From Carya illinoinensis (lineage: Eukaryota > Streptophyta > Magnoliopsida > Fagales > Juglandaceae): a stretch of 64,000 nucleotides of DNA. The stretch covers positions 23,233,364 to 23,297,363 of the forward strand of contig NC_056762.1 in the NCBI RefSeq assembly GCF_018687715.1, in the 5' to 3' direction. The notes under the pieces are model-generated. The model was not told where the DNA came from. It ran no database searches and saw only the letters and a program-made list of their open reading frames with translations. Position numbers and translations under genes: made by a program. Positions 45,276 to 57,565 of this stretch are shown here, piece after piece. The number at the start of each line of letters is the position of its first letter. Within the stretch, counting starts at the first letter, position 1.

Positions 45276-47187
45276 TGACACCCGTCACCTTGGACTACAG
45301 GCCATATTACCACTGCTTTGGGACACTATTATATAGTTCCTGTTGCTACACCATACACTCCACACAACCATTCATGACACGTCATCCAGTGTATCACAAC
45401 ATAGCACAGAGTACACTCACGTGAACTCTCTTCCATCCACACTACGATACACATTGCTACGATGCACGCCTCACGATGCATCGCTACACAACATGGAGTA
45501 TGCACCATGCGTACTCCCTTCGCTACATCACTTATTATCACGACGCACATCACACGGTGCATCCCCATACAACACAGAGTACACGCCTCGTGTACTCTTC
45601 ATTCTACGCCACACGTCACTATAGCACACGTCATACAATGCATCGCAGCACTACATAGAGTACGCTAAACGCATACTCCCTTCACACTTCATGCTGTATC
45701 ACAACTATGGCATCCATCTCACACCCATACTCACAGCACAGTCCACAATACAACACAATCAAGCCCAACAGTTCACAACTACGCAGCTAACTCCACAATT
45801 ACTAACTACACAGTCTTAGTCCAACCAACCAAGTAATATAAACATAAATAACTAGAAATAGAGGGTTATACCATCGACAGGATAACCCATGCGTCGCTCG
45901 CTACCCATCACGATCAAGACATCGAAGGAGTCGTACGTGGCGGTAACACTATGTATGGTGGCTATCCATCACGTAAAATGGTGGTTTGGGCTTGAGAATA
46001 GCTAGGCATGGTCTTGGAAAGGCTCAAGGTAGCCTCGTGGTCATCAAAGGTGGCGGAGCATGGTGGCATCATGTCATGAATAGTGCATCCGAAAAGGAGA
46101 GAGGTTGCTTGAGGTGGAGGAAGGCCATGAAACTTCATAGGAAGCTAGGGAGAGATAGAAGAAGATGTTGTGGAGTTGTGGTGGCCGGGCGGTTGATCGG
46201 CCACAAGAAGTTCAATTCATGCCTTGGAGAGTGAGAGGGAGTGAAAGTTGTACAAAGCTCTGTTGGGCATGAAAATTGTTGGGGAAGGTCATGGTGATGA
46301 GAGGAATAAGATGGTGATGGTGAAACATCGTGGGTAGCCGTGCATTGTGGTGCAACCGAACCTATGGTTGTGGAGACCGATCAGAGAAAGAGAGAGAGGT
46401 AGGGGGAAAGGAGGACGTGGGGAGGAAGCCCATGATGTGGTGAAGCCATTGGTGGTGCTTGGTGGCCCTTTTGGCCATGTATGGTGGCTCTAGGTGGAGG
46501 AAATGGGTGTGAAACCTATTTTGAAGATGATGCTATGAAGGGAGGAGGAGGGCAAGTGGAGGCTCGTCGGTGGGAGGGAATGTTGGCCGGAGGGTGGTGG
46601 TCAGTTGGTGACAGGTGGTGAGGTTGTAACTGCCATGTACAATGGTGTCGAGGAGGATAATTTTTACCCATTTCGGTTAAGGAGGCTATGGGAGGAGAGA
46701 GGAGGAACGTGTGAGCTGGCCAACAGGAGGAAGTGTTGGCCGGCATGGGGGGAGATCGGTGATCGGAGGTGAGGCCAACGGTGGCTAGCAGTGGCTGGGC
46801 TGGACGTGGAAGGAGTTGCATGGTGAGGAAAGGTGCAATGTACGTTAGGCATGGGAAGAAAAAAATGAGAGATAAAGAAGAAAGGAAGAAGGGAAAAAGT
46901 GAGGGAGAAAGGCTAGGGGCTTGGGTATTTAATCCAAGTCTTTCATTTCGGGATCTTCAAAACGATCTTAAAAATAAACTTATCTAATAATACTGAAAAT
47001 ATTTCATATACTTGAAATAATACTAGAAATATTTTAAATATTTTTTAGAATATTTAAAATATCCGTAAACTTTAAAATATCTATCTTATTTTAAAATCCG
47101 CTGGATAACTTTCAAAACATGCCATTGAGGTATGGCATGTAGGACGGGGCTCATAATTAAAGAAGAAGAAAGAAGGAGCGGATATCA
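45276..47187 (-). mobile_element. Solo LTR G of another gypsy-like family, inside the LINE
   Basis: The ends on the minus strand are TGATATCCGCTCC and GACGGGTGTCA. The flanks CAAGG (45271-45275) and CAAGA (47188-47192) look like a TSD with one change. The composition resembles the A-D LTRs (P/S-rich GC region, purine tract near 46860-46905, AT-rich start), but the sequence is different. No internal region follows. Confidence 0.6.
45378..45700. repeat. ~83 bp degenerate tandem repeat, four units, in solo LTR G
   Basis: Units start near 45378, 45465, 45545 and 45628. Each carries a GATGCATCGC/GTGCATCCCC-like word, then ACAACA(T/C)(G/A)GAGTA, then GCGTACTC or similar. Confidence 0.65.
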
Positions 47188-47888
47188 CAAGAAGCCCTAT
47201 CAAATTCACTGTCTCAAGTAGAGATGAATGGTGAGCTTTCAAGTGTACCAGTGGGAAGGGGGCCTGTTAAAGTCAACCACCTATTTTTCACTGATGATAG
47301 CATGCTATTCTACAAGGCAAACACCTTTGAATGGAGGAGACTTGCGAACATCCTGAATTCCTATGAGCAAGCCTCTGGCAAACTGTGAAATAAAGAAAAA
47401 TCATTCATTTATTTTAGCATAAATACACCCTCTGACAGTAGATCTCACATCCTTCGAATTTTTGGAGTCACCACCACAGGATCTTTTAAGAGGTACTTTG
47501 GCTTACCTGCCATGGTGGGAAGAGCAAATGTGACTTGCTTCCATGGATTGATTGATAGAACATGGGCCAAGATAACAAACTGGAAAACAAACAGCCTATC
47601 ATCTGCTAGAAAAGAAGTGCTACTGAAGTCAATAATACAGGCCATCCCCACTTACACAATGGGTATCTTGCTCCTCCCTAAATCAATCACCAACAAGTTG
47701 GACTAGATTCTAAGGACGTTTTGGTGGGGCTTCAGTGAGGATCAGTCCAAGATTCATTGGATAAAGTGGAGCAAGATTTGTAAAGCAAAAGACCAAGGAG
47801 GCCTGGGTTTCAGAAACTTCAATAGCTTTAACATTTCCCTACTTGGAAAAAATGGGTGGAACATGTTACAAAGGCCAACTTCACTCCC
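47188..47888 (+). pseudogene. LINE ORF2, C-terminal RT part
   Basis: NHLFFTDDSMLFYKAN carries the catalytic F(A/T)DD box. KRYFGLPAMVGRANVTCF and SARKEVLLKSIIQAIPTYTM, then CKAKDQGGLGFRNF, follow the plant L1 RT/thumb pattern. Stops at about 47388 and 47704-47706. About 300 residues of RT between IFTDF (before G) and this block are absent, and since a TSD flanks G, that deletion predates the G insertion. Confidence 0.8.
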
Positions 47889-49902
47889 TGTGACGCCCCC
47901 AAATCCCCATGCACGGACACGGAGAAATCGAGACGTCCGGATGATGACATTACGGGTCATCATCCTATCGACGAGTGTCAAGTGTGTGTAAAAGCAACAA
48001 ATGTGCAAAAACAAATACGCAGCTGATAACGAAAGTCATGACTAAGTACCAGAATTTTTCTTGTTTAATACAAGCTGTTCAAAACATACATAAATAAATA
48101 TTACAAAACAAAAATATAGTTTTAAACCAAATACAGAACACCTCCTCCTCCTCACCCTCGATCTCTGCACCAAAATCTACGGTATCAAAAATGGTGCCGC
48201 AGGTTAGTAAAATCCAAACACCACCAGATAAAAACATATAGAACTCAAACAATATGCATGAAAGGATGCCAATGCACAAAACCCATAAAAACCACATTTT
48301 TTCCACACACGCCAAAAATCCCATTTGGTCCAAAAACATAACCTTTCCAAAGATCATGCCAAAAGTCACATTTGGCCCATATCAAACTCAAACCATTAAC
48401 CCATTAATTCGTATGCACCATGACCTCCCCTAGGGGTCATCTGCACACCCTGGCTCCAGTGCCACACCGCAGGTGACGACCACGCATGTGACACCTAAAT
48501 GAGCGATGCCCAGTTTCGCGCCCCGCGTGTTCATAGCCAAGCATCCTCTAACCCTCGGCAGCGAAGGGCCACAGAGTTAGTGCGTAGAGCGATGCTCGGT
48601 TCTGCGCCCGGCACGTTCGTAGCCAAGCATCCCCTAGCCCCTGCTCTCGTCGTTGCCCAGCGACAACTCAGGGGACGTCACTCAGTTTATTATGCTCCCG
48701 AGTGACCAGAGGAGCTCCATCGGGATAATACCCCATCCTGGCTTGGGGTTGTGATATGCACGCACCTGAAAATCTACTTACGCCAATAAAACAAGATTTT
48801 CCCAAATTAAATAAAACGCACGCGCATGCACCATGTAAATGCGATTTCAATGCACAAAACGATCAACCAACCATAAATCAATAAAGCAAGCAACTCCGTC
48901 CTCCATCCATCTGACCCCCGAACTCCTCAGACTCAGTCCGGAATCAGCCAACCAACAACAAATAATTATTGAATGAGCAAAATATATTTAAATCTAAACG
49001 TAGGGTTTGGAAAATACTTACAACACTATATGGTATTTTTAGAAAGCTCGCGGCGTTGCAAACGGCGGAAGGAAAGCAACGTAACAGTGAAATTTCACTG
49101 TGGCCGTGGGTTATAAAATATCCACTTTTGAACGGGGACAAACCAAGGCTCGGAATTGATAGGGAAGGGTCTAAGGATGTTTATGAAGCTAGTGGAAGTG
49201 GAGTTTGGCCGTGGGTGGCGGCGAAAACGGCGGAGGAAGGGCTTAAATGCCCAAAACGGAAACTAGCTCTTGGGAGCTGTTTCGGTGACTGTTAGAGGCT
49301 GGAAATGGGTGTGTTAGTATGGCAAGGAGTCGGTGATGAAGTGGTAAAGAGGTGGTGGCCGGAGGTGGAGCGACAGCGGCAGATCGGAGCAAAAACCGTG
49401 TGGCTTGATGGGCTTTTTTCGGCTAAACGGCGGCACGATTGTGGATGAAACTTGGTTGGGTGGTTCACCGGAGGGAGGGGAAGAAAACTGGGTGGGTGGT
49501 GTGCCGCACGGTGGCTGGCAGCGGTGGTTCTGGGCGGAGAGAGAAAAATAAATGGAAATGGGTAGAGAGAGAGAGTCGCGCGGGAGAGAGAACCGGGGAG
49601 GGAAAAAGAGAAAAAAAAAGAAAGAAAAAGGAAAAAGAAGAAAAAAAAGAGAAAGAAGAAAAAAGAAAAGAGAAAAAGAAAAGATGAGGGGAAAGAAATG
49701 AGGTCCAGTCCTCACTCCGAAAACCAAAACAGATCCGCCGAAAACGACATTAAAAAATCGTAAAACGACTAAATAAATAAAACACAACATCAAATAAATA
49801 AAACCAATTTAAAATGAAATAATTTAAAATAAATAAATCAATATATTAATTAAATTAAAAACAACCCTTCAGTGAAAATACACATAAAAGCAGGTTGTCA
49901 CA
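47889..49902 (-). mobile_element. Solo LTR F, same chromovirus family as A-D
   Basis: 2014 bp from TGTGACGCCCCC to AGGTTGTCACA, flanked by a perfect TSD CTCCC (47884-47888 and 49903-49907). It interrupts the LINE, whose frame (NMLQRPTSLP before, KYFPHMAQS...after) resumes across it. A solo LTR is the product of recombination between the two LTRs of a full element. Confidence 0.92.
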
Positions 49903-49907
49903 CTCCC

Positions 49908-50105
49908 TGCCATAATTCTCAAATAGAAATATTTCCCACATGGCTCAATCTTAGATGCAAAAGTAGGCCCTCGACCATCATTATCTTGGAGGAGTTTACA
50001 TGCTAGAATCAAACTTGTAAAAGTGGGTTTACAATGTAGAATTGGCAATGGCTCACGAGTAAAAATTTGGGAGGATAAATGGCTTCCTAGACTGATTATA
50101 TTGAA
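49908..50105 (+). pseudogene. LINE ORF2, post-RT region
   Basis: KYFPHMAQS, RPSLSWRSLHARIKLVKVGL and RIGNGSRVKIWEDKWLP match the region after the RT of plant L1 elements. The frame breaks near 49943. The LINE stops soon after, with no visible poly(A), so it is 3' truncated or its tail has decayed. Confidence 0.75.
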
Positions 50106-50539
50106 ATTAATCTAAGTTTTGAAGAAATACTAGTCACTCTTCAAACATTGTTTAACTATTTCTTCTCTCTCCTACCCATTAATCTAATTTGTATAATTTT
50201 CATTTATTTAGTTTTGATACATGAAATTTGTAGTAAGTTGATAATAAAAGGTGGGTGCTAATTGTAACAAATATATTAAAAATTTATTTTTGAGAAAAAG
50301 TAAGAAATAAGAAAATAATAATAATATCATGTGTCACTTGGTTCAAATATGCATAATTTAACGTGAGAATTTTTCTTAATGTGAAAAATCAATCTTGCCA
50401 AAATATGATTTTAAAGATACATATAGAAAACTAATGCTAGTGCATTGTAGCAGTTATATTTTGGCGCAACAGCTTATGTGTTGTGACTGAACTGATACTG
50501 TTCATCCCACATCCATTATTTCAAAGTACAAAGGATTAG

Positions 50540-51115
50540 AGACCTAATTAAATTACAACTCCCCTCTCTCCCACGTCTCTTTCTTTCTCTTCTTCTTCCC
50601 TCTCTCTCCCGCATCTCTTCTGGGTTTCTCTAAATTCAATTTGATTTTTTTCTTGTTTCTCTTATTCTTTCACATCTTCTAGTATTTTTTTTCTCTTCTT
50701 TCTCTTCTTCTTCCCTCTTTCTATCTCCGCGTCTCTTTCTTTCTTTTCTCCTTTCCTTTGTTTCTCCCACATCTCTTCTCCGCATCGCACATTCTAGGTT
50801 TTTTTCTCTTCTCATTCTCTCTCCCAACCAATCTTTTCCTTCTTTCTCTTCTTTGGGTTTTTTTTTTCTCTTCTTTCTCTTCTTTCTCTTCTTCTTACCT
50901 CTTTCTCTCGCCTCATCTATTTCTTTCTCTAATTCTTTCCTATGTTTCTCCCGCATTTCTTCTCTGCATCGCACATTCTAGTTTTTTTCTATTCTTTCTC
51001 TTCTGCTTCTCACTCCCATGTCTCTTCCTTCTTTCTCTTCTTCGGGTTTGTTTTCTCTTCTTTCTCTTCTTCTTCCCTCTGTTTTTCCCATGGCTCTTCT
51101 TCTTCCCTTTTCACT
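50540..51115 (+). repeat. CT-rich region with ~184 bp duplicated unit
   Basis: Pyrimidine-rich low-complexity DNA. TTTCTCCCACATCTCTTCTC with GCATCGCACATTCTAG (from 50760) recurs as TTTCTCCCGCATTTCTTCTC with GCATCGCACATTCTAG (from 50944), so a unit of about 184 bp is duplicated. The long open frames over it are low-complexity artefacts. ATGGTTGACATACCAG|GTAAAA at 51163-51184 looks like a first exon and donor, but no gene could be followed. Confidence 0.6.
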
Positions 51116-52305
51116 TCAATCAAGTCCAGCACATCATTACTTCAGTTATATCTCCAGCACAATGGTTGACATACCAGGTAAAATCTGAAACCCTAGTCTT
51201 GATTTTAGTCAATGAAACCGCAACAGGCAGACATATTTTTTTGTTGACATTGTTGGGCTTTTATCTTGGCTCTTGACTTGATTTTGGTTGTTGATAGGTA
51301 GTTTTGCTCCAATTGATGAATGCATAGACTATCCATAGCTTTCAAGTTAATAGGAACTAAAACATTTTTAGAGTGTATCACTAAGGTATCATTTTTAGAG
51401 CTCCATGTCAGACTTGTCTTGGGAAAAATCAAATTCAAAAGCTTTTGGACTTATCTTGCAAAATAGCTCTTGCCATGGTGTATTCTCCATATTGATTTAC
51501 ATGCATGGGTCTTTCTTTTTTCTTTTAAGTTGTGACAAAATTGAAAATTGTGGTGGGGTTTGAGCCATTGAAAAAACATTGTGGCATGAGCCAAATTAAA
51601 AAAAACTTGAACAAAAATCATCTCCATTAGATTATGTATAAAAAAATGATTCATTTTACATTTTTTCTATATTAATTCGTCATATTTAGATTCTATTATC
51701 TACTAATCTGAAAATACTTTATAGTTTCTTTATCTCTTCTCATTTCATTCTTTATTATATTTACACCCTCCATCTGTTTTGTTTGATTTGCATGTCTTTG
51801 AAGTTTCTTTGGTTTCATGTTTAAGAAAGACTCTGGATTGTATTGTTTCAGTGTTCTTTTTCTTGATTTCATATTTCTGCAAAATTCTGCAGATGGACTA
51901 AATTCTGCAGCTGAAATTATGCAGAATTATAGCATTGTGGGATATAGAACTAGAATTAAACAAATGGGTGACACAAATTCAGTTCTAAACATACTAATAC
52001 TTCACAATGAATATGGAAAACCCAATCATTGGTAGTGAACTTGATATTGAGTCCTTCAAAAGCTCTTGCAATACTACATTCCCTAAGTTCACACTAAGCT
52101 TGGTTGATTAATTATATATCTCTATAAATTAGATAAGTTATGAAGTACAACCAAGAATATACAAACGGTGAATATAATAGTTTGGTTGTTGATATATTGT
52201 ACTAATATCTTAGTTTTGGATGATGCAACTCTGCCAAAATCCAACCAAAGGAAAAGTTTAGTTGTCGAGCTTTTTAATTCCACACAAAGATATATTGTGC
52301 TACCA
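51116..52305. other. Unassigned AT-rich DNA
   Basis: No recognisable gene or element. A 72-codon plus frame at 51817-52035 has no known motif. Confidence 0.4.
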
Positions 52306-53507
52306 TTGTAACAACCCTGCCCTAGGAAGGGAGGAATCGCTACATACATACATGTTCCTCTTCATTCACTTTCTTTCTCTTTAATATATTTATTTTTTTA
52401 TTTTTTCCTAGTAATATGCAATCAACATGAACATGACACACGTGTACTCTAAATTTCTAATTTAACATTCCTCCATAAATAGACTCCCAGAGTCTACATA
52501 CGTTCATAAAAACATAATTGTTCTAGTTAAGAAGGGACTCCATCTATTCCATATCTATGGGAAGGCACTAAGTCAATGTATAAGGGTTTAACATCACCCT
52601 ATCATAACAGTTACACCATACCAAAAGATACATGGTTTAAAGTTAAACCCGACAAAACGTCCTGACAAAGGACCCATACCAACACAAAAATAACATCCAT
52701 AAACATAACCTACCATTCATGTATGGTCAAACCAACAGGGAAGACACTAAAGGTCTGCCTCTCCCTCTGCATTAATGCTCTGCTCCCCAGCCTTTTCATC
52801 ATTACCTGGACGTTTAAAACATAAACACAAAGTGAGTTTAATACTCAGTAAGCATTTCACGATATTGTTAACATACTAATCATCATTTCTTTTTCTTTTG
52901 AAAACATGCATACATAAACATTTGCTTCTTTAGACGACGCTTTCATGCGTAAACAGTTTAAGAAATAAATCATCCTTTCATGCATGAACATTTAAACAAT
53001 ACTTTCATGCATAACATTTAAATAATACTTTCATGCAAAAAATTTAAACAATACTTTCATGCATAACGTTTAAATAGTACTTTCATGCATAACATTTAAA
53101 CAGTACTTTCATGCATAACATTACTTTCATGTTTTACTTTCATTTGGTTGGTACACACTATTGTGCTCTGTATGTTGTGGTTAGCAGTCTTTCTGACCTA
53201 GGCTCTGCCCGTGGCCAGGGGTTAGGAAACCCTTTCCGTCAGGGTACAGCACTGGGTGCACCGCCAGTACTACTTACCAGGCATTGCAATTTGCCCAGTC
53301 CTTTGGTACCATCATTCATTTATCAATCATGGCCATTACATAGTTTCATACATTAAAATATTTATTTCTTTTCAGTCCTTTACTTTTCAGTCCTTTTTCA
53401 TTTAACAGTTCATTCATGGAAAAACGTCATTTAAAGGAATGAGCTTAAACATCATCTTTCATGCAGCTACGTATTTTCATACCATACTGAAATTCCCCAA
53501 GTACCTC
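52306..53507 (-). repeat. LTR-like relic, interrupted by element H
   Basis: Starts TGTAACAACCCTGCCC on the plus strand, the complement of a typical LTR 3' end. It includes a 26 bp tandem repeat and a GC segment (53195-53310) of the kind found in long gypsy LTRs. The target site of H is ACCTC at 53503-53507; its partner lies outside the window. Confidence 0.45.
52945..53130. repeat. 26 bp tandem repeat (ACTTTCATGCATAACATTTA type)
   Basis: Regular units start at 53001, 53027, 53053, 53079 and 53105. More degenerate units lie to the left. Confidence 0.8.
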
Positions 53508-54376
53508 TGTAAAACCGTGAAATTGTCTACCAATTTCCTTGAACAAATTGGTTAGATTTCAATTATTAAAATTATATAATGAATCAAATATGTAGAACCA
53601 ATAATCAAACTTGCAAGACACAACAGTTGGTTACGAAGAGAAACCCTTTAAAGAACTCTATAAAGGTAAACCCTAAGGGGCAGCCAAACTCATGAAAGTC
53701 AATCTTATTATTTGAAAATCAATTAAAAGCAATCATCAATTACAAAACCTTTGCAATTTGATTCTCTTACTTGCTTAGACAAACGACCCGTTTGCTTTCT
53801 ATCGCAGTAGCAGCCAAAACCTCTAGCGATCTTCAAATGTCGACTTCCCTTCTGGAACTCCAGAAGCTGAAATCCAATTGATGTTCATTCACACTCAAAG
53901 CACGATCACACTCAAGAAGAGATGAAAAACCCAATGCAAAATTCTCAAGTGAATTTTCTCTCATAAATGCTCAGAATATACTCTCTAGAATTCGTGGCTA
54001 AAACTCCTTCCTAAGATACAAAACTAAATCCCTTTAAATAGAAAGTCTGGAAAGAGTTGCAGTCACAATAGGATTCTGCTAACAGTTAGCAACAATCGCA
54101 AAAATGTGTTCCGACTGATTGCTAACATTTCACGATAACATTCTTATGTATTGACTAATCTCTGTTAAGCTTTCTTATGGATATATACAGATCTACCAGG
54201 ACTCTATTTTAACCTCAATGACTTATCTAAACAATACCTAAGACTTCTAGATAGACTCAACATTGTTTAGAGATAAATCAATAATTATTTTTACATTTAT
54301 CCAAAAATTTCAAATAATACGATAAGATAAGCCTTATCATCTAGTCATTTAATCCTAGCCAATTTTTACCTTTACA
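53508..54376 (-). repeat. Element H 3' LTR (869 bp)
   Basis: The ends TGTAAA/TTTACA are inverted. A TATA-like TCTATTTAAAGGG lies on the minus strand at about 54037-54050. It is preceded by a polypurine tract. Confidence 0.6.
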
Positions 54377-54393
54377 ATCTCCCCCTTTGGTGG
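54377..54393 (-). other. Element H polypurine tract
   Basis: The minus strand reads CCACCAAAGGGGGAGAT directly before the LTR. Further GGGGGAG tracts occur at 54661-54712, a pattern common near the 3' end of Copia/SIRE-type elements. Confidence 0.55.
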
Positions 54394-54733
54394 ATTGGTG
54401 ACGAAACTAGTTTAATGAATGTAAATTCCCTAAAAACATGTCAATTAGCAAACCACAAAAAATATGGAAAATTATAAAGAGTTGTGATTCAATAAAAACA
54501 TAAATGTCAGTTATCCTAATCAAAGCATAAGCAAAACACATGCCAAATTGTATTTGAATTACAACGACAAAAAAAAAAAATGAACTGGAAAACAGAACAT
54601 AGATGAGCCAAAATAAAATATGATAAAGTTTTTCAGTTTTTCTTCTCTGTTTTGTCACTGTTCTCCCCCTTTGGTGCTGCTGCTCCCCCTCAAATTTTTC
54701 TCCCCCTTTTTGTCAATAATCAGCCATGGAGAT

Positions 54734-55065
54734 CTAAAATTCATCATCAGAATCAGCTACACTTGCCATGATGTGTTGCACATCCAAAGAAAGATGAACC
54801 AATCGATCATTTGCTTGAACACAATCAGAGCATACAACAACCAATTGTTGCTCTAACTTGGACTGACATGCCTCCCATTTAGTTGTAAAACCATCAATCT
54901 TCTGGGATAATAAAGATATTTTCTCAAGAACTTGAGATATAGGGATGGAAGGTTTAGGTGGAGAAGATGCTGACTTAGTAGTTAGGGGGCACTTTTTAGT
55001 GATGACATCCTCAGATTTGACCACAGTTAAGGCTGAAATAGGCCCTGGCAGCTTCATGGTAGGTT
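54734..55065 (-). pseudogene. Element H ORF, C-terminal part (downstream of element D)
   Basis: Continues the ORF at 63904-63247 in the same frame when element D and one TSD copy are removed (junction codon GAA). It encodes a Ser/Pro/Lys-rich linker (TTKSASSPPKPSIPISQV) then a likely coiled coil (VLEKISLLSQKIDGFTTKWE and LEQQLVVVCSDCVQANDRLV) and an acidic end DSDDEF before the stop at 54734. Function unknown. Confidence 0.7.
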
Positions 55066-55070
55066 CATTG

Positions 55071-57271
55071 TGTGATGACCCGTTTTTACGTGTATTTTCA
55101 CTGAATGAGTGTTTTTAATTTAATTAATATAGTAGTTATTTTATTTTAAATTATTGTATTTTAAATTGGTTTTTATTTTTTTTTGATGTGGTGTTTAATT
55201 TATTTTAGTTGTTTTATATTTTTAATATCATTTTCGACGGATCAGTTTTTGGATTCCGGAGTGAGGATTGGACCCAATTTCTTTTCTTTTCTCTTTTTTT
55301 CTTTTTCCCTTTTTCCTTTTTCCTTTTCCCTTCTCTTGCCTTCTTCTTTCTTTCTTTTTTTCTTCTTCTTTTTCTCTTCTCTCTCGTGTGCCTGAACTGC
55401 CCCCTTTCTCCTTCCCGTCGCTGACCCTTTGACCACCCAGACCTACCGCCGCCCGCCGGCGTGGTCAACACCACCCCACCATTCGAACCCCCTCCAGCCG
55501 GTGATCACCCCTACCAATTTTCAGGGCCATCCGTGCAGTCGTTAGCCACCACGCACGGCTGGAAGTCACAACACCAGCTCTCTCTTTTCTCTCTATCGCC
55601 GGTTGCTTTCTCAGCCCAGAACCACCGCTCGCCGGTGACGTGGCTGACACCACCCATCTAGTTTTCTTCCCCTCCCACCGATGAACATCCCCACCAAGTT
55701 TCACCTCCATTCAAGCCACCGTTAGTCGCCACGAGCTCCTCCAATCTACACGATTTTTGAGATTTTTCGGTGCCATCGCTCCACCTCCGGCCACCATTTC
55801 TTTACAGCTTCTTCCTCTACCTCTTGCCCTCCTAACTCACCCAATTTTGACCTTGATCTGTTGCCGGAGCAGCTCGCACGAGCTCATCTCCGTTCAGCCC
55901 ATTTTTGGCCTTCCACCGCCGTTTCCACTGCCACCCACGGCCAAAACTCACTTCCTTTAGCTTCATAAACATCTCAAGGCCATTCATTATTAATTTCATG
56001 TCTTGGTTTATCCCCGTTCGAAAGTGGGTAATTTATTACCCACGGCCACAGTGTAAAATACACTGTTAGGTTGGTTTTCCTTCGCCGTTTGCAACGCTGC
56101 GAGCTTTCAAAAAATACCGTATAGCACTGTAACTATTTTCCAAACTCTACTTTTAGATTTAAATATATTTTGCTCTTACAATAAATTATCTTTTGGTTGG
56201 TTGATTCTAGACTGAGTGTGAGGAGTTCGGGGGTTGGATGGATTGAGGACGAAGTTGCTTGGATTGTTGATTTGTGATTGGTTGGTTGTATTGTGCATTG
56301 AGGTTGCATTTACATGGTGCATGCGCGTGCATTTTATTTAATTGAGACAAACTGGTTTTATTGGCGTAAATGGATTTTCTGGTGCGTGTGTATCATGACC
56401 CGAAGCCGAGATGGGGTATTATCTTGGTGGAGCTCCTCTGTTCACTCGGGAGCGTAATATACCGAGTGATATCCCCTTGGATGTTGTTGGGCGACAACGA
56501 GAGCGGGCGGGATGGTAACGCTCTCGTACCGACTCCGTGGCCCTTCGCTGGTGAGGGCTAGAGGATGCTAGGCTATGAACGTATGGGGCGCAGAACTGGG
56601 CATCGCTCATTTAGGTGTCACACACGTGGTCGTTACCCACGGTGTGGCATAGGAGCCAGGGTGTGCGGATGACCCCTAGGGGAGGTTATGGTGTATACGG
56701 ATTAATTGGTTGTTGGATATGAGTTGGATATGGGCCAAATGAGACTTTTGGTGTGAATTGGAAAATAATATGTTTTTGGGGCCAAATAGGACTTTTGGCG
56801 TGCGTGGAAAAATATGGTTTGACGGGTTATGTGCATTAGCATTACATCATGTATATTGTTTGACTTTTAATATGCTTTTATCTAGTGGTGTTTGGATCTT
56901 ACTTATCTGCGGCACCATTTTTGGTACCGTAGATTTTGGTGTAGAGTTCGAGGAGGAGGAGGAGGAGGAGGCTGAACCCGAGGATGCGGCTCCGCCGGAG
57001 TTCTGAGTTGGAGTTTATGCTTTGTATTTGGCTTTGAAACTATATTTGTAGTTTGTAATATTTTAATATGTATGTTTTGAACAGCTTTGTATTAAACAAT
57101 GAAAATTCTAGTACTTAGTTTATGACTTTGCTATCCGCTGCATGTTTCTTTGTGCACATTTGTTGCTTATACGCACACTTGACACTCGTCGATAGGGTGG
57201 TGACCCATGATGTCATCATCCGGACGTCTCGATTTTCCCGTATCCGTGTGTGGGGATTTGGGGGCGTCACA
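55071..57271 (+). repeat. Element D 5' LTR (2201 bp)
   Basis: Starts TGTGATGACCCG and ends GGGGGCGTCACA. It has only one GGATGCTAGGCTATGAACG-type block, unlike A and C, and a longer GAG run at 56952-56971. Confidence 0.93.
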
Positions 57272-57273
57272 GC

Positions 57274-57285
57274 TGGTATCAGAGC
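57274..57285 (+). other. Element D primer binding site
   Basis: TGGTATCAGAGC, perfect initiator tRNA-Met match, 2 bp from the LTR. Confidence 0.92.
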
Positions 57286-57565
57286 GGTTTGGCTCTGGGT
57301 AAAACTACATATCCCGTAGGTTGTACCAGAATGTTTTTTAAAGTTGTGTTTTAAAATTTATTTTAAGTAAAGTTGCTATTTGACATGTTTTATTTGTTTT
57401 GAATTTATTTGAGCTTGTTTGCTTGTATTTATTTATTTAGTTATGTTATTGCATGCTAGTTTCTTTTGTTTCTTGCTATGTGGTTTGGTTTTGGTCTTTG
57501 GTTTTATGTTGTTGGTTTTTTTTTGTTTTCTTAAAGGGTGTCAAAGGTTGTGTTGTGGCAGGAAA

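Noticed and set aside
50636..51276. Long frames of 112 and 172 codons in the CT-rich block
   Set aside because: Composition-driven (Phe/Leu/Ser on one strand, Glu/Lys/Arg on the other), with no conserved motif.
52945..53130. 26 bp tandem repeats as a CRISPR array
   Set aside because: Units are directly adjacent without spacers and the context is a plant LTR relic.
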